Shown here one piece after another: positions 28,579 to 37,863 of a stretch of 64,000 nucleotides of DNA (position 1 is the stretch's first letter; every line of letters begins with the position of its first letter). The notes below the pieces were generated by a model, which made no database searches, was not told the origin of the DNA, and was given only the letters and a program-made list of their open reading frames with translations. The stretch covers positions 1-64,000 of the forward strand of contig NZ_CSTD01000007.1 in the NCBI RefSeq assembly GCF_001053185.1. The letters run 5' to 3'. The stretch is from Mycobacterium bohemicum DSM 44277 (GTDB lineage Bacteria; Actinomycetota; Actinomycetes; Mycobacteriales; Mycobacteriaceae). A program made the translations under genes and the position numbers.

Positions 28579-29663
28579 GGCGGGATGGGCGGGCCGCCGC
28601 GCACCACCAGCTCGACGGCAGATCGGCCGGCGGGGGCGGGGCGCCGGGCGACACACAGGTCGCCGCCTCCGTCGACCAGTCCCGGCGCCCGGTCGGGGAA
28701 GCTCCCCACCGGGAGGGCGTCGACGATCGCGGCGCCGCGCAGGGTGTCGGCCGCCACGGTGACGGCGTCGGTGGCGCCCCGCGAGTTGCTGAACCGGATC
28801 AGGTCGGCGGCCACCCCGCCGATGCGCTGCACCCCGCCGGCGACCACCGCGTAATACTCGTCACCATCCGCGCGCGCGATCCGCAGCACACTGCCGGCCG
28901 GAATGCCGGGCAGGCCGGCCACCGGGCGGCCCGCGTCGTGCACCCTCGGCGCCGCGATCGGCGACGCCTCCGGGATGGCATCCAGCAACCACTGCGACAC
29001 CGGCCGCGGCGCTCGGCCCTCGAGCCGAAGGGCACGCAGCACCGCGGCGTCGCCGAGGTCCACCATCGCCCGCCGGCCGTCGTAGAGCAGGTACGCCGGC
29101 GCACCCGACGGCGGCGTGACCAGGACGGCGCGATCGGCAGCGAGCCGATCCGCGGGCGCACCCTCCGCGGGCCCCACGACGACCGTCGTGCCGCCGCCGC
29201 CGTCCGCGTCGCACACCGTCCACGTCGACTCCTCGCCGGTCAGCGGCCTGCCGAGGAGCGAAGGAGCGCCCGGAATGCCCAGCAGCGGACCGCGTTTGGC
29301 GTTGGCCAGGTCGGACTCGCGCACCGGCAGCGGGCTTGCGGGCGTCGCCGCCACCAAGCGGGCCGAGGCCAGGTTGAGCACCGGATGCCAGGTGTCGCCG
29401 ACCCGCACAAACAGCGCGCCGGATTCCCGGGTCACCACGATCTGGGCGCGCTCGAGCGCCGGCTGCGGTCGCAGAAAAGCCAGCAGAGCGCAGCCGGCCG
29501 TGGCAACCGCGGCGAGCACGCACCCCAGCACCAGCGGCGCCCCCCGCCCGCCTGCCGGGTGCGAAGGCCCCGACGGTGACCCGGTCAGCAACGCCGCCTC
29601 GAGGCGGCGCAGCAGGAAGCGGTAACCACTGACCTGCACCCAGGTTGTGGGCTGGCGCGGCAC
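28579..29663 (-). pseudogene. eccB4: ESX-4 membrane component EccB4, C-terminally truncated
   Basis: GTG 29663 starts VPRQPTTWVQVSGYRFLLRR, the invariant EccB N-terminus. One transmembrane helix follows (LVLGCVLAAVATAGCALLAF), then the periplasmic repeat domains (GIPGAPSLLGRPLTGEESTW, LDAIPEASPIAAPRVHDAGR, VQRIGGVAADLIRFSNSRGA). It reads to VVRGGPPIPPG, about 362 residues, then enters Rv3446c sequence in another frame. The normal length is about 470. EccB forms the periplasmic part of the type VII secretion core. The lost tail and lost partner genes make function unlikely. Confidence 0.85.
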
Positions 29664-29783
29664 TGGCCCCCCGATCTGCGACGTGACCCCGCCCCACGCT
29701 AGACCGCCCGCCGGCGGACCCACGCCCCTTATCCACAGGTCAGCGAGTTTTCGGTCGCCGCCGCCGGCGGTTAAGCTCTTCAG

Positions 29784-30698
29784 GTGACTGTTCAGCGGAC
29801 ACGTGGCCCTCGGGGGGGCCCGCAACGGGGTATGGCTCGGTCGGCAGGTCGCTGGGTCGGCCTCATCTGCGCGGCGCTCGTCGTCGCCACCCTGGCCCTC
29901 GTCAATCCCCCCACCAGCCCGGTCGCCATCCCGGTCGCCTCGGCGGATGACTGCCCGGACGTGGAGGTCATCTTCGCGCGCGGCACCAACGAGCCGCCCG
30001 GGCTGGGCCGCGTCGGCGACGCCTTCGTCGACTCGCTGCGCCAGCAGGCTCCGGGCCTCAACATCGACACCTACGGGGTGAACTACGCCGCCAGCAAGCT
30101 GCAGCTGCACGGCGGCGACGGCGCCAACGACACCATCAACCGCGTCAAGCAGGCCGTCGCGAAGTGCCCGAACACCCAGATCGTGCTGGGCGGCTACTCG
30201 CAGGGCGCGTCGGTGATGGACATCGTGGCCGGCGTCCCGATCGGCGGCATCACCTGGGGTAACTCGCTGCCGGCCGACCTGGCCAGCCACGTGACCGCCG
30301 TCGCCACCTTCGGCGACGTGGCCGACCGCGCCGGCGGGACGCTGCCCAGCCAGAGCGCGCTGCTCGGGTCCAAGGCGATCGACCTGTGCAACCCCGAGGA
30401 CCCGATCTGTCACGCGGGCTCGGGCAACCAGTGGAGCGGACACACCGAGGGCTACGTCCCCGCCTACACCACCCAGGCCGCCTCCTACGTCGCCTCCAGG
30501 CTGCTGGCCAACTCCGGGCTGCAGGCGCCCGGGAACGGGCCGACCCCCGGGTACGGGCCGACGCCCGGGTACGGGCCGCAGTCACCCTCCTACGCCCCGC
30601 AGTCGCCGGGATACGGGCCGCAGACGCCCGTGACCGCACCGGCGCTTCCCACCCCGAGCGTTCCCAACACCCCCGCTCCGCAAGCTCCGCTCGTCTAA
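29784..30698 (+). CDS. cut3: Secreted cutinase-family serine esterase with Pro-rich tail
   Basis: The 304-residue protein from GTG 29784 (ATG 29832 is an alternative) has a signal peptide (VGLICAALVVATLALVNPPT) cleaved near ASADDCPDVEV. The cutinase domain has the nucleophile GGYSQGASVMDIV, the catalytic Asp in DPICHAGSGNQ, and a late His in WSGHTEGYVPA. After residue 250 comes a tail of repeated GPTPGYGP and YGPQSP units. The position matches Rv3451 (cut3). Family members hydrolyse short to medium esters, or act on cell-envelope lipids. The tail is longer than in the M. tuberculosis protein I recall. Confidence 0.9.
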   Translation: MTVQRTRGPRGGPQRGMARSAGRWVGLICAALVVATLALVNPPTSPVAIPVASADDCPDVEVIFARGTNEPPGLGRVGDAFVDSLRQQAPGLNIDTYGVNYAASKLQLHGGDGANDTINRVKQAVAKCPNTQIVLGGYSQGASVMDIVAGVPIGGITWGNSLPADLASHVTAVATFGDVADRAGGTLPSQSALLGSKAIDLCNPEDPICHAGSGNQWSGHTEGYVPAYTTQAASYVASRLLANSGLQAPGNGPTPGYGPTPGYGPQSPSYAPQSPGYGPQTPVTAPALPTPSVPNTPAPQAPLV

Positions 30699-30712
30699 AT
30701 CGTTACCGGCGC

Positions 30713-30742
30713 TTGACCATTGGCTTATCAAAGGCCTATCAA
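30713..30742 (+). promoter_or_regulatory. Possible promoter for cut4
   Basis: TTGACC (30713-30718) and TATCAA (30737-30742) are separated by 18 bases and lie 20 bases ahead of the cut4 GTG. ATCAAAGG is repeated twice around the -10 (30727 and 30738). The short distance to the start codon implies a very short leader. Confidence 0.45.
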
Positions 30743-30761
30743 AGGGCCGTAGCCTCTTGAT

Positions 30762-31397
30762 GTGAGGCTCATCAGGCTAGGGCTGCTCGCCGCATTCCTT
30801 GCAGCGGCCGCGCTTTTCGTCGTGCCCAAGGTGTTGCCCCTCGCCTCGGCGTCATGCCCCGACGTCGAGGTGGTGTTCGCCCGTGGAACCGGTGAGCCCC
30901 CGGGCGTGGGCAAGGTCGGCCAGGCCTTCGTCAGCGCGCTGCGCGCGGACACCCGCAAAAGCGTTGGCGCATATGGTGTCAACTACCCGGCCAGCAAGGA
31001 CTTCCTGGCCGCCACCGACGGCGCGAACGACGCCAGCAACCACGTGCAGCAGATGGCCGCCAACTGCCCCAACACCAAGTTGGTGCTGGGCGGGTATTCG
31101 CAGGGCGCGGCCGTCGTCGACATCGTCACGGCCTCGCCGCTTCCCGGCCTCGGCTTCCGCCAGCCCCTGCCGGCCGAGGCCGCCGACCACGTGGCCGCCA
31201 TCGCGCTGTTCGGGAACCCCTCGGCCCGCGCGAGCAACCTGATGAGCGCGCTCACCCCGAATTTCGACGGCAAGACCATCGACCTGTGCAACACCGGCGA
31301 CCCGATCTGCTCGAACGGCACCCAGTGGAGCGCCCACCTCAGCTACGTCCCGGGCATGACCAACCAGGCCGCGAAATTCGTTGCGGGCAAGGTCTAG
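30762..31397 (+). CDS. cut4: Secreted cutinase-family serine esterase
   Basis: The 211-residue protein from GTG 30762 has a signal peptide (LGLLAAFLAAAALFVVPKVL) cleaved before ASCPDVEVVFA. The catalytic motifs are GGYSQGAAVVDIV (Ser), NTGDPICSNGTQ (Asp) and WSAHLSYVPG (His), with paired cysteines. Unlike cut3 it has no Pro-rich tail. Tandem with cut3 in the order of Rv3451-Rv3452. It overlaps the convergent truA stop by 4 bases. Confidence 0.92.
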   Translation: MRLIRLGLLAAFLAAAALFVVPKVLPLASASCPDVEVVFARGTGEPPGVGKVGQAFVSALRADTRKSVGAYGVNYPASKDFLAATDGANDASNHVQQMAANCPNTKLVLGGYSQGAAVVDIVTASPLPGLGFRQPLPAEAADHVAAIALFGNPSARASNLMSALTPNFDGKTIDLCNTGDPICSNGTQWSAHLSYVPGMTNQAAKFVAGKV

Positions 31398-32248
31398 TTG
31401 TGATCGTGGCGCGTGCGCAGGTCGCGGGTGATCAGATTCCGCGCGGCCAGTTGGTCGTCGGGCGGATAGTCGACGCCGATCAGGGTCAGACCCTGCGGCG
31501 GCGCGGCCGCGAAGTCGCTGGAACGCGCTGTCGCCGAGAGTAATTCGGCGCACCATGAGACCGGGCGGCGGTGTTCGCCGACCGCCAGCAGCGCCCCCAC
31601 CAGCGACCGCACCATGGACCAGCAGAACGCGTCGGCGCTCACGCGCGCGGTGATCAGCTCGCCGTCGCGCGACCAGTCCAGCCGCTGCAGCTCGCGGATG
31701 GTGGTGGCGCCCTCGCGCTGACGGCAGAACGCGGCGAAGTCGTGCAGCCCCAGCAGATCCCGTGACGCCGCGTTCATCGTGTCCACGTCCAGGGCCCTCG
31801 GCCAGGCGGTCACATACCGCGCCTGCTGCGGCAACGCGCCGTAGGGCGCCGTCGTCAGCCGGTAGGCGTAATGCCGCCGCAGCGCCGAGAACCGGGCGTC
31901 GAAGCCCTGCGGCGCGCGCGCGATTTCGGTGACACGGACGTCGCCGGGCAGGAACCGGCCCAGGCGGCGCACCAGCGGCAGGAACTCGGGGTCGCCCACG
32001 GCCGACGACCGCGAGTAGGCGTTGGCCACCGCGTCGACGGGCACGTCGACGTGGCCCACCTGACCGGTGGCGTGCACGCCGGCGTCGGTGCGTCCGGCGG
32101 CGCGCAGCCGCACCGGGACGCGGAAGATCGTCGTCAGCGCCTCGTCGAGGACGCCGGCGACCGTGCGCTGCCCGGACTGGGCGGCCCACCCCGCGAATTC
32201 GGTTCCGTCGTAGGCGATGTCGAGCCGCAGACGGACAACCTCGTTAAT
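31394..32248 (-). CDS. truA: tRNA pseudouridine synthase A, non-canonical start
   Basis: The catalytic Asp is in AAGRTDAGVHATGQVGHVDV; YAYRLTTAP and DAFCWSMVRSLVGALLAVGE complete the family. The first ATG, GTG or TTG in frame is at 32113 and would delete the conserved N-terminus VRLRLDIAYDGTEFAGWAAQ. That sequence is encoded upstream and open, so the start is placed at ATT 32248, which overlaps the rplQ stop (GATTAA). The frame stays open further back inside rplQ until a TGA. TruA modifies U38-U40 of tRNA anticodon arms. The exact start is uncertain. Confidence 0.85.
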   Translation of the reverse strand: MNEVVRLRLDIAYDGTEFAGWAAQSGQRTVAGVLDEALTTIFRVPVRLRAAGRTDAGVHATGQVGHVDVPVDAVANAYSRSSAVGDPEFLPLVRRLGRFLPGDVRVTEIARAPQGFDARFSALRRHYAYRLTTAPYGALPQQARYVTAWPRALDVDTMNAASRDLLGLHDFAAFCRQREGATTIRELQRLDWSRDGELITARVSADAFCWSMVRSLVGALLAVGEHRRPVSWCAELLSATARSSDFAAAPPQGLTLIGVDYPPDDQLAARNLITRDLRTRHDHN

Positions 32249-32774
32249 CCTCGGGAGCCTCGGCGGCCTCGGTGGCGGCTGCCTCGTCCCCGGCGGCCTC
32301 CTCAGCTTCGGCGGGCTCGGCCTCGACCGCCGCCTGCGGCGCCGCGGCGGCAGCCTCGGGTGCGGCCTTCTTCGAAGCCTTGACGCGGCGCGCCCTGTCC
32401 GCCTCCGACGTCACCGTCTTCTCGCGAACCAGCTCGATCACCGCCATCGGGGCGTTGTCGCCCTTGCGCGGTTCGACCTTGATGATGCGGGTGTACCCGC
32501 CGTTGCGGTCGGAGAAGAACGGCCCGATCTCGGCGAACAGGGCGTGCACCACGTCCTTGTCGCGGATCTTCTTCAGCACCTCTCGACGGTTGTGCAGCGA
32601 GCCCTTCTTCGCGTGCGTGATCAGCTTCTCCGCGTACGGCCGCAGCGCGCGCGCCTTCGGCTCGGTCGTCTTGATCCGGCCATGCTCGAACAACGAGGTG
32701 GCCAGGTTGGCCAGCAGGGCCTTCTGGTGCGACGACGACCCGCCGAGGCGAGGGCCCTTGGTGGGCTTGGGCAT
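32244..32774 (-). CDS. rplQ: 50S ribosomal protein L17
   Basis: The 176-residue protein has the L17 core (MPKPTKGPRLGGSSSHQKAL, LFEHGRIKTTEPKARALRPY, IRDKDVVHALFAEIGPFFSD) and an Ala/Glu-rich C-terminal extension of about 50 residues typical of mycobacteria. It follows rpoA and overlaps the proposed truA start. Confidence 0.97.
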   Translation of the reverse strand: MPKPTKGPRLGGSSSHQKALLANLATSLFEHGRIKTTEPKARALRPYAEKLITHAKKGSLHNRREVLKKIRDKDVVHALFAEIGPFFSDRNGGYTRIIKVEPRKGDNAPMAVIELVREKTVTSEADRARRVKASKKAAPEAAAAAPQAAVEAEPAEAEEAAGDEAAATEAAEAPED

Positions 32775-32810
32775 TGCTGACGCTCCTGTCTAGATGCTTT
32801 TCGAATACCG

Positions 32811-33854
32811 TTACAGCTGTTCGGTTTCCGCGTAGTCCTGGTCGTCGTAGGCACCCTCGGTCGACCAGGTGCCGGTGGCGACGTCGTAGCCCGCGACCTC
32901 CGACGGGTCGAAGGTGGCCGGGCTGTCCTTGAGCGAGAGGCCCAGCTGGTGCAGCTTGACCTTCACCTCGTCGATGGACTTCTGACCGAAGTTGCGGATG
33001 TCGAGCAGGTCCGACTCGGTGCGCGAGACCAGCTCGCCGACGGTGTGCACACCCTCGCGCTTGAGGCAGTTGTAGGAGCGCACGGTCAGGTCCAGGTCGT
33101 CGATCGGCAGGGCGAACGACGCGATGTGGTCGGCCTCGGCCGGCGACGGCCCGATCTCGATGCCCTCGGCCTCGACGTTGAGTTCGCGCGCCAGGCCGAA
33201 CAATTCGACCAGCGTCTTGCCGGCCGAGGCCAGCGCGTCGCGCGGGGTGATCGAGCTCTTGGTCTCGACGTCCAGGATCAGCTTGTCGAAGTCGGTGCGC
33301 TGCTCGACACGGGTGGCCTCCACCTTGTAGGTCACCTTGAGCACCGGCGAGTAGATGGAATCGACCGGGATGCGGCCGATTTCGGCGCCCGACGCGCGGT
33401 TCTGCACCGCCGGGACGTAGCCCCGGCCGCGCTCGACGACGAGCTCGACCTCGAGCTTGCCCTTGTCGTTCAGCGTCGCGATGTGCATCGCGGGGTTGTG
33501 CACGGTGACGCCGGCGGGCGGCACGATGTCACCCGCGGTGACCTCGCCCGGGCCCTGCTTGCGCAGGTACATCGTCACCGGCTCGTCCTCCTCCGAGGAC
33601 ACCACGAGGCCCTTGAGGTTGAGGATGATGTCGGTGACGTCTTCCTTGACGCCGGGCACGGTGGTGAACTCGTGCAGCACGCCGTCGATGCGGATGCTGG
33701 TGACGGCCGCGCCGGGGATCGACGACAGCAGCGTGCGCCGAAGCGAATTGCCCAGGGTGTAGCCGAATCCCGGCTCCAGCGGCTCGATGACGAACTGGGA
33801 CCGGCTGTCGGTCAACACCTCTTCGGACAGGGTGGGTCGCTGAGAGATCAGCAT
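32811..33854 (-). CDS. rpoA: RNA polymerase alpha subunit
   Basis: The 347-residue protein MLISQRPTLSEEVLTDSRSQ is full length. The N-terminal assembly domain (GFGYTLGNSLRRTLLSSIPG) is followed by a C-terminal domain that binds DNA and activators (LTVRSYNCLKREGVHTVGEL, IRNFGQKSIDEVKVKLHQLG). It lies between rpsD and rplQ as in other bacteria. Confidence 0.98.
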   Translation of the reverse strand: MLISQRPTLSEEVLTDSRSQFVIEPLEPGFGYTLGNSLRRTLLSSIPGAAVTSIRIDGVLHEFTTVPGVKEDVTDIILNLKGLVVSSEEDEPVTMYLRKQGPGEVTAGDIVPPAGVTVHNPAMHIATLNDKGKLEVELVVERGRGYVPAVQNRASGAEIGRIPVDSIYSPVLKVTYKVEATRVEQRTDFDKLILDVETKSSITPRDALASAGKTLVELFGLARELNVEAEGIEIGPSPAEADHIASFALPIDDLDLTVRSYNCLKREGVHTVGELVSRTESDLLDIRNFGQKSIDEVKVKLHQLGLSLKDSPATFDPSEVAGYDVATGTWSTEGAYDDQDYAETEQL

Positions 33855-33931
33855 GTGTTCCTTCTTCTCCTTCTCGGCACCCGCTATTTGATGCCGTTAG
33901 GTGTTCCGCACCACGCGTGCGGAAGTTCTTG

Positions 33932-34537
33932 CTACTTCGAGTAGAACTCGACGATCAGCTGCTCGGTGAGCGGCACGTCGATCTGGGCCCGCTCGGGCAG
34001 CTGGTGGATCAGGATCTGCTGGCGCTCCCCGACGACCTGCAGCCAGCTCGGGATCGGGCGGTCGCCCGCCGTCTCCCGCGCGATCTGGAACGGCACGGTG
34101 TTCAGCGAGGAGTCCCGCACGTCGATGATGTCGTACTGCGACACCCGGTAGCTGGGAACGTCCACCTTTACGCCGTTGACGCTGAAGTGCGCGTGGCTGA
34201 CCAGCTGGCGGGCCATCCGGCGGGTGCGCGCCAGCCCGGCGCGATACACCACGTTGTCCAGCCGGCTCTCCAGGATGCGCAGCAGTTCCTCACCGGTCTT
34301 GCCGGGCTGCCGCACGGCCTCCTCGTAGTAGCGGCGGAACTGCTTCTCCATGACGCCGTAGGTGAAGCGGGCCTTCTGCTTCTCCTGCAGCTGCAGCAGG
34401 TATTCGCTCTCCTTGATCCGCGCGCGGCCGTGCTGGCCGGGCGGGTAGGGACGCTTCTCGAAGGCCTGGTCGCCACCGACGAGGTCGGTGCGCAGCCGGC
34501 GCGACTTGCGGGTGATGGGTCCGGTGTAGCGAGCCAT
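33932..34537 (-). CDS. rpsD: 30S ribosomal protein S4
   Basis: 201 residues, MARYTGPITRKSRRLRTDLV. The S4 RNA-binding domain is near residues 90-155 (ESRLDNVVYRAGLARTRRMA, HFSVNGVKVDVPSYRVSQYD). It has few cysteines, as in zinc-independent forms. It starts 16S rRNA assembly. It is in the alpha operon between rpsK and rpoA. Confidence 0.98.
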   Translation of the reverse strand: MARYTGPITRKSRRLRTDLVGGDQAFEKRPYPPGQHGRARIKESEYLLQLQEKQKARFTYGVMEKQFRRYYEEAVRQPGKTGEELLRILESRLDNVVYRAGLARTRRMARQLVSHAHFSVNGVKVDVPSYRVSQYDIIDVRDSSLNTVPFQIARETAGDRPIPSWLQVVGERQQILIHQLPERAQIDVPLTEQLIVEFYSK

Positions 34538-34546
34538 GATTCCCTC

Positions 34547-34966
<420 letters not shown>

Positions 34967-34969
34967 GGG

Positions 34970-35344
34970 TTACCTGGCCTTCTTCTTGCCCGCGATGGTG
35001 CGCTTGGGGCCCTTGCGGGTCCGCGCATTGGTCTTGGTCCGCTGGCCGCGCACCGGCAGGCCGCGGCGGTGCCGCAGGCCCTGGTAGCAGCCGATCTCGA
35101 TCTTGCGGCGGATGTCGGCCTGGACCTCGCGGCGCAGGTCGCCCTCCACCTTCAGGTTCGCTTCGATGTAGTCGCGCAGGTGGGTCAGCTGGTCGTCGGT
35201 CAGGTCCCTGGTGCGCAGGTCCTTGTCGATGCCCGTCGCGGCCAGGATCTCGTTGGAACGGGTGCGGCCGACGCCGAAGATGTACGTCAGCGCGACCTCC
35301 ATGCGCTTATCGCGCGGCAGGTCGACGCCTACTAGTCGAGCCAT
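34970..35344 (-). CDS. rpsM: 30S ribosomal protein S13
   Basis: 124 residues, MARLVGVDLPRDKRMEVALT. The helix-two-turn-helix (YIFGVGRTRSNEILAATGID) and the basic tail RGQRTKTNARTRKGPKRTIA are typical. S13 contacts 23S rRNA across the subunit interface. First gene of the rpsM-rpsK-rpsD-rpoA-rplQ run. Confidence 0.98.
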   Translation of the reverse strand: MARLVGVDLPRDKRMEVALTYIFGVGRTRSNEILAATGIDKDLRTRDLTDDQLTHLRDYIEANLKVEGDLRREVQADIRRKIEIGCYQGLRHRRGLPVRGQRTKTNARTRKGPKRTIAGKKKAR

Positions 35345-35523
35345 GGGTGGCGTTTCCTCTTTTTCTAGGCGGAGGTCTTATCCCAGCCCGTTCCCGCTCG
35401 ACGTTTTCAGGCGGGGCCCGGCCTCCGTCCGGGCGTGGATGAGCTGGCCCATCTCGGTAGATGCCAGCCGCTCAGTGGTGCTGGGAGGTCTGCATTCAGT
35501 TGTGTCTCAAGCGCCGGGGCGAT

Positions 35524-35637
35524 CTAGCCCTGGCGCTGCTTGTGGCGCGGATCGGAGCAGATCACCATGACCCGCCCATGCCGACGGATCACCCTGCACT
35601 TGTCACAGATTGGCTTGACGCTGGGGTTCACCTTCAC
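35524..35637 (-). CDS. rpmJ: 50S ribosomal protein L36 (zinc-binding form)
   Basis: 37 residues from GTG 35637 ([20 protein letters not shown], then [17 protein letters not shown]). The zinc ligands C-x2-C, C and H are all present, so this is the Zn-dependent form. It lies between infA and rpsM, with a 179-base gap before rpsM that may hold a promoter. Confidence 0.97.
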
Positions 35638-35692
35638 GGCTCTTCGATCCTGTTCTTGTCTGCTCGTCGGGGTATGCGGTTCGGGCTGCTCG

Positions 35693-35914
35693 CTACTTGT
35701 ACCGGTACACGATGCGGCCCCGCGACAGGTCGTAGGGAGACAACTCCACCACCACCCTGTCCTCGGGCAGGATGCGGATGTAGTGCTGCCGCATCTTGCC
35801 GCTGATGTGGGCGAGCACCTTGTGGCCGTTCTCCAGCTCAATGCGGAACATCGCATTGGGCAGGGGCTCTACCACGCGGCCCTCGACCTCGATGGCACCG
35901 TCCTTCTTGGCCAT
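35693..35914 (-). CDS. infA: Translation initiation factor IF-1
   Basis: 73 residues from ATG 35914 ([20 protein letters not shown]), an S1-type OB fold ending [14 protein letters not shown]. The upstream in-frame start at 35977 adds residues not found in IF-1. It is the first gene of the series infA-rpmJ-rpsM. Confidence 0.98.
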
Positions 35915-36186
35915 GAACTTCTCAGTAATCCTCGTCTTTTGGTCTCGTTGTCGTGTTCGCCCGTATCGGCGCAGCATTCGCCCGACTGGAAACGTGAGCC
36001 AAGGGCAGGAAATTCCGGGAAATTCCTAGGACAGGGCACGCAAAAAGTCGGCGCGCATGAGGCACCGTTGTCCCACAATACCTGGTCAACCGCCCGGACC
36101 AAAATCGCCGGCAGAGAAATCCCGCGCGCCGCGACAACGGCTTTCGACCTGCCGTGGGAGCCGTGCCGAGGGCATACTTGACCGTG

Positions 36187-37863
36187 ATGACCAGCCCGGC
36201 GAACTCCGCTGTCCAGGACCATAAACCCGTGCTGCTGACCGTCGACGACGATCCCTCGGTTTCGCGCGCCGTCGCGCGGGATCTGCGCCGCCAGTACGGC
36301 GACCGGCACCGGATCGTGCGCGCCGAGTCCGGTCCCGACGCCCTGGAGACGCTCAAAGAGCTGAAACTGCGGGGCGAGACGGTCGCGGTCCTCATCGCCG
36401 ACTACCGGATGCCGCAGATGAGCGGCATCGAATTCCTCGAGCAGGCGATGGACCTGTATCCGGCGGCACGCCGGGTGCTGCTGACCGCCTACGCCGACAC
36501 CCACGCCGCGATCGACGCGATCAACGTCGTCGATCTCGACCACTACCTGCTCAAGCCGTGGGACCCGCCGCAGGAGAAGTTCTATCCCGTGATCGACGGG
36601 CTGCTCGACGCCTGGCGGGCGGCACCGGAACGTCCCGTGCCACACACCAAGGTGATCGGGCACCGCTGGTCGGAGCGGTCCTGGCAGGTGCGTGACTTCC
36701 TGGCCCGCAACGGGCTGCACTACTCCTGGTTCATGGCCGACGATCCCGACGGCGAGCGGTTGCTCAAGGCCGCCGGGGTCGATGGCCTGCGATTGCCCGT
36801 CGTCGTCACCGAGCGCGGCGACACCCTGGTCGAACCCACCGAAGCGCAGCTCGCCGACACCCTGGGCCTGACCACCACGCCGTCGCAGGAGTTCTACGAC
36901 CTGATCGTCATCGGCGGCGGCCCCGCCGGCCTGGCCGCCGCCGTGTACGGCGCCTCCGAGGGGCTGCGCACGGTGCTGATCGAGCGCACCGCGACGGGCG
37001 GGCAGGCCGGCCAGAGCTCGCGGATCGAGAACTATCTGGGCTTCCCCGACGGGGTGTCGGGCGGCCAACTGGCCGACCGCGCGCGCCGCCAAGCCGAGAA
37101 GTTCGGCGCCGAACTCGTCACTGCCCGCACCGCGACGGCGCTGGAGATCAACGGCTCCAAGCGCACGGTGCGGTTCGCCGACGGCGGCTTCATCGACGCG
37201 CACGCGGTCATCCTGGCCACCGGCGTCGCCTACCGCCAGCTGCCGGCCGAGGGATGCGGCGAGCTGACCGGCCGCGGCGTCTACTACGGGGCCGCGGTCT
37301 CCGTCGCGTCGGAGTGCGCGGGCGAGGACGTCTACGTGATCGGCGGGGCCAACTCCGCCGGGCAGGCCGCGATGTACCTGTCCCGCGAGGCCAAATCGGT
37401 CACCATCGCGGTGCGCGCCCCCTCGCTGGACGCCTCGATGTCGTACTACCTGATCCAGCAGATCCAGGCGCGGCCCAACATCATCGTGCGCACCTGCACC
37501 GAAGTGCGCCGCGCCGTCGGCAACGACCACCTGGAGAGGCTGACCCTGGTCGACAACCGGACCGGCGAGACCGAGGACGTCACCTGCGCGCGGATGTTCA
37601 TCTTCATCGGCGCCGCACCGGGCACCGACTGGCTCGACGGCGTGCTCGCACGCGACGACCGCGGCTTCATCCTGACCGGGCCGGACCTGCGCGGCGTGTG
37701 CGGCTGGACGCTGGACCGCCCACCCCACCACCTGGAAACCAGCGTGCCGGGCGTGTTCGCCACCGGTGACGTGCGGGCCGAGTCGGCCAAGCGCGTCGCG
37801 GCCGCCGTCGGCGAGGGATCCATGGCGGTGATGCTGGTACACCGCTACCTCGCGGAATCATGA
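36187..37863 (+). CDS. Response regulator fused to a thioredoxin-reductase-like flavoprotein
   Basis: 558 residues from ATG 36187. The receiver domain (1-135) has the acidic pair in TVDDDPSV, phospho-acceptor Asp72 in LIADYRMPQMSG, and Lys123 in YLLKPWD. A short linker domain (about 150-235, HYSWFMADDPDGERLLKAAG) precedes the two-dinucleotide-fold flavoprotein: FAD site VIGGGPAGLAAAVYGASEGL, NAD(P)H site VIGGANSAGQAAMYLSREAK, and GVFATGDVRAESAKRVAAAV. The CxxC redox pair of thioredoxin reductase is absent (VYYGAAVSVASECAG there), so it is not a classical disulfide reductase. It overlaps the histidine kinase gene by 4 bases. Confidence 0.88.
   Translation: MTSPANSAVQDHKPVLLTVDDDPSVSRAVARDLRRQYGDRHRIVRAESGPDALETLKELKLRGETVAVLIADYRMPQMSGIEFLEQAMDLYPAARRVLLTAYADTHAAIDAINVVDLDHYLLKPWDPPQEKFYPVIDGLLDAWRAAPERPVPHTKVIGHRWSERSWQVRDFLARNGLHYSWFMADDPDGERLLKAAGVDGLRLPVVVTERGDTLVEPTEAQLADTLGLTTTPSQEFYDLIVIGGGPAGLAAAVYGASEGLRTVLIERTATGGQAGQSSRIENYLGFPDGVSGGQLADRARRQAEKFGAELVTARTATALEINGSKRTVRFADGGFIDAHAVILATGVAYRQLPAEGCGELTGRGVYYGAAVSVASECAGEDVYVIGGANSAGQAAMYLSREAKSVTIAVRAPSLDASMSYYLIQQIQARPNIIVRTCTEVRRAVGNDHLERLTLVDNRTGETEDVTCARMFIFIGAAPGTDWLDGVLARDDRGFILTGPDLRGVCGWTLDRPPHHLETSVPGVFATGDVRAESAKRVAAAVGEGSMAVMLVHRYLAES

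Noticed and set aside
36600..37863. Calling the flavoprotein a thioredoxin reductase (trxB)
   Set aside because: The CxxC active-site pair is absent, so the name would imply a reaction it cannot perform in the standard way.
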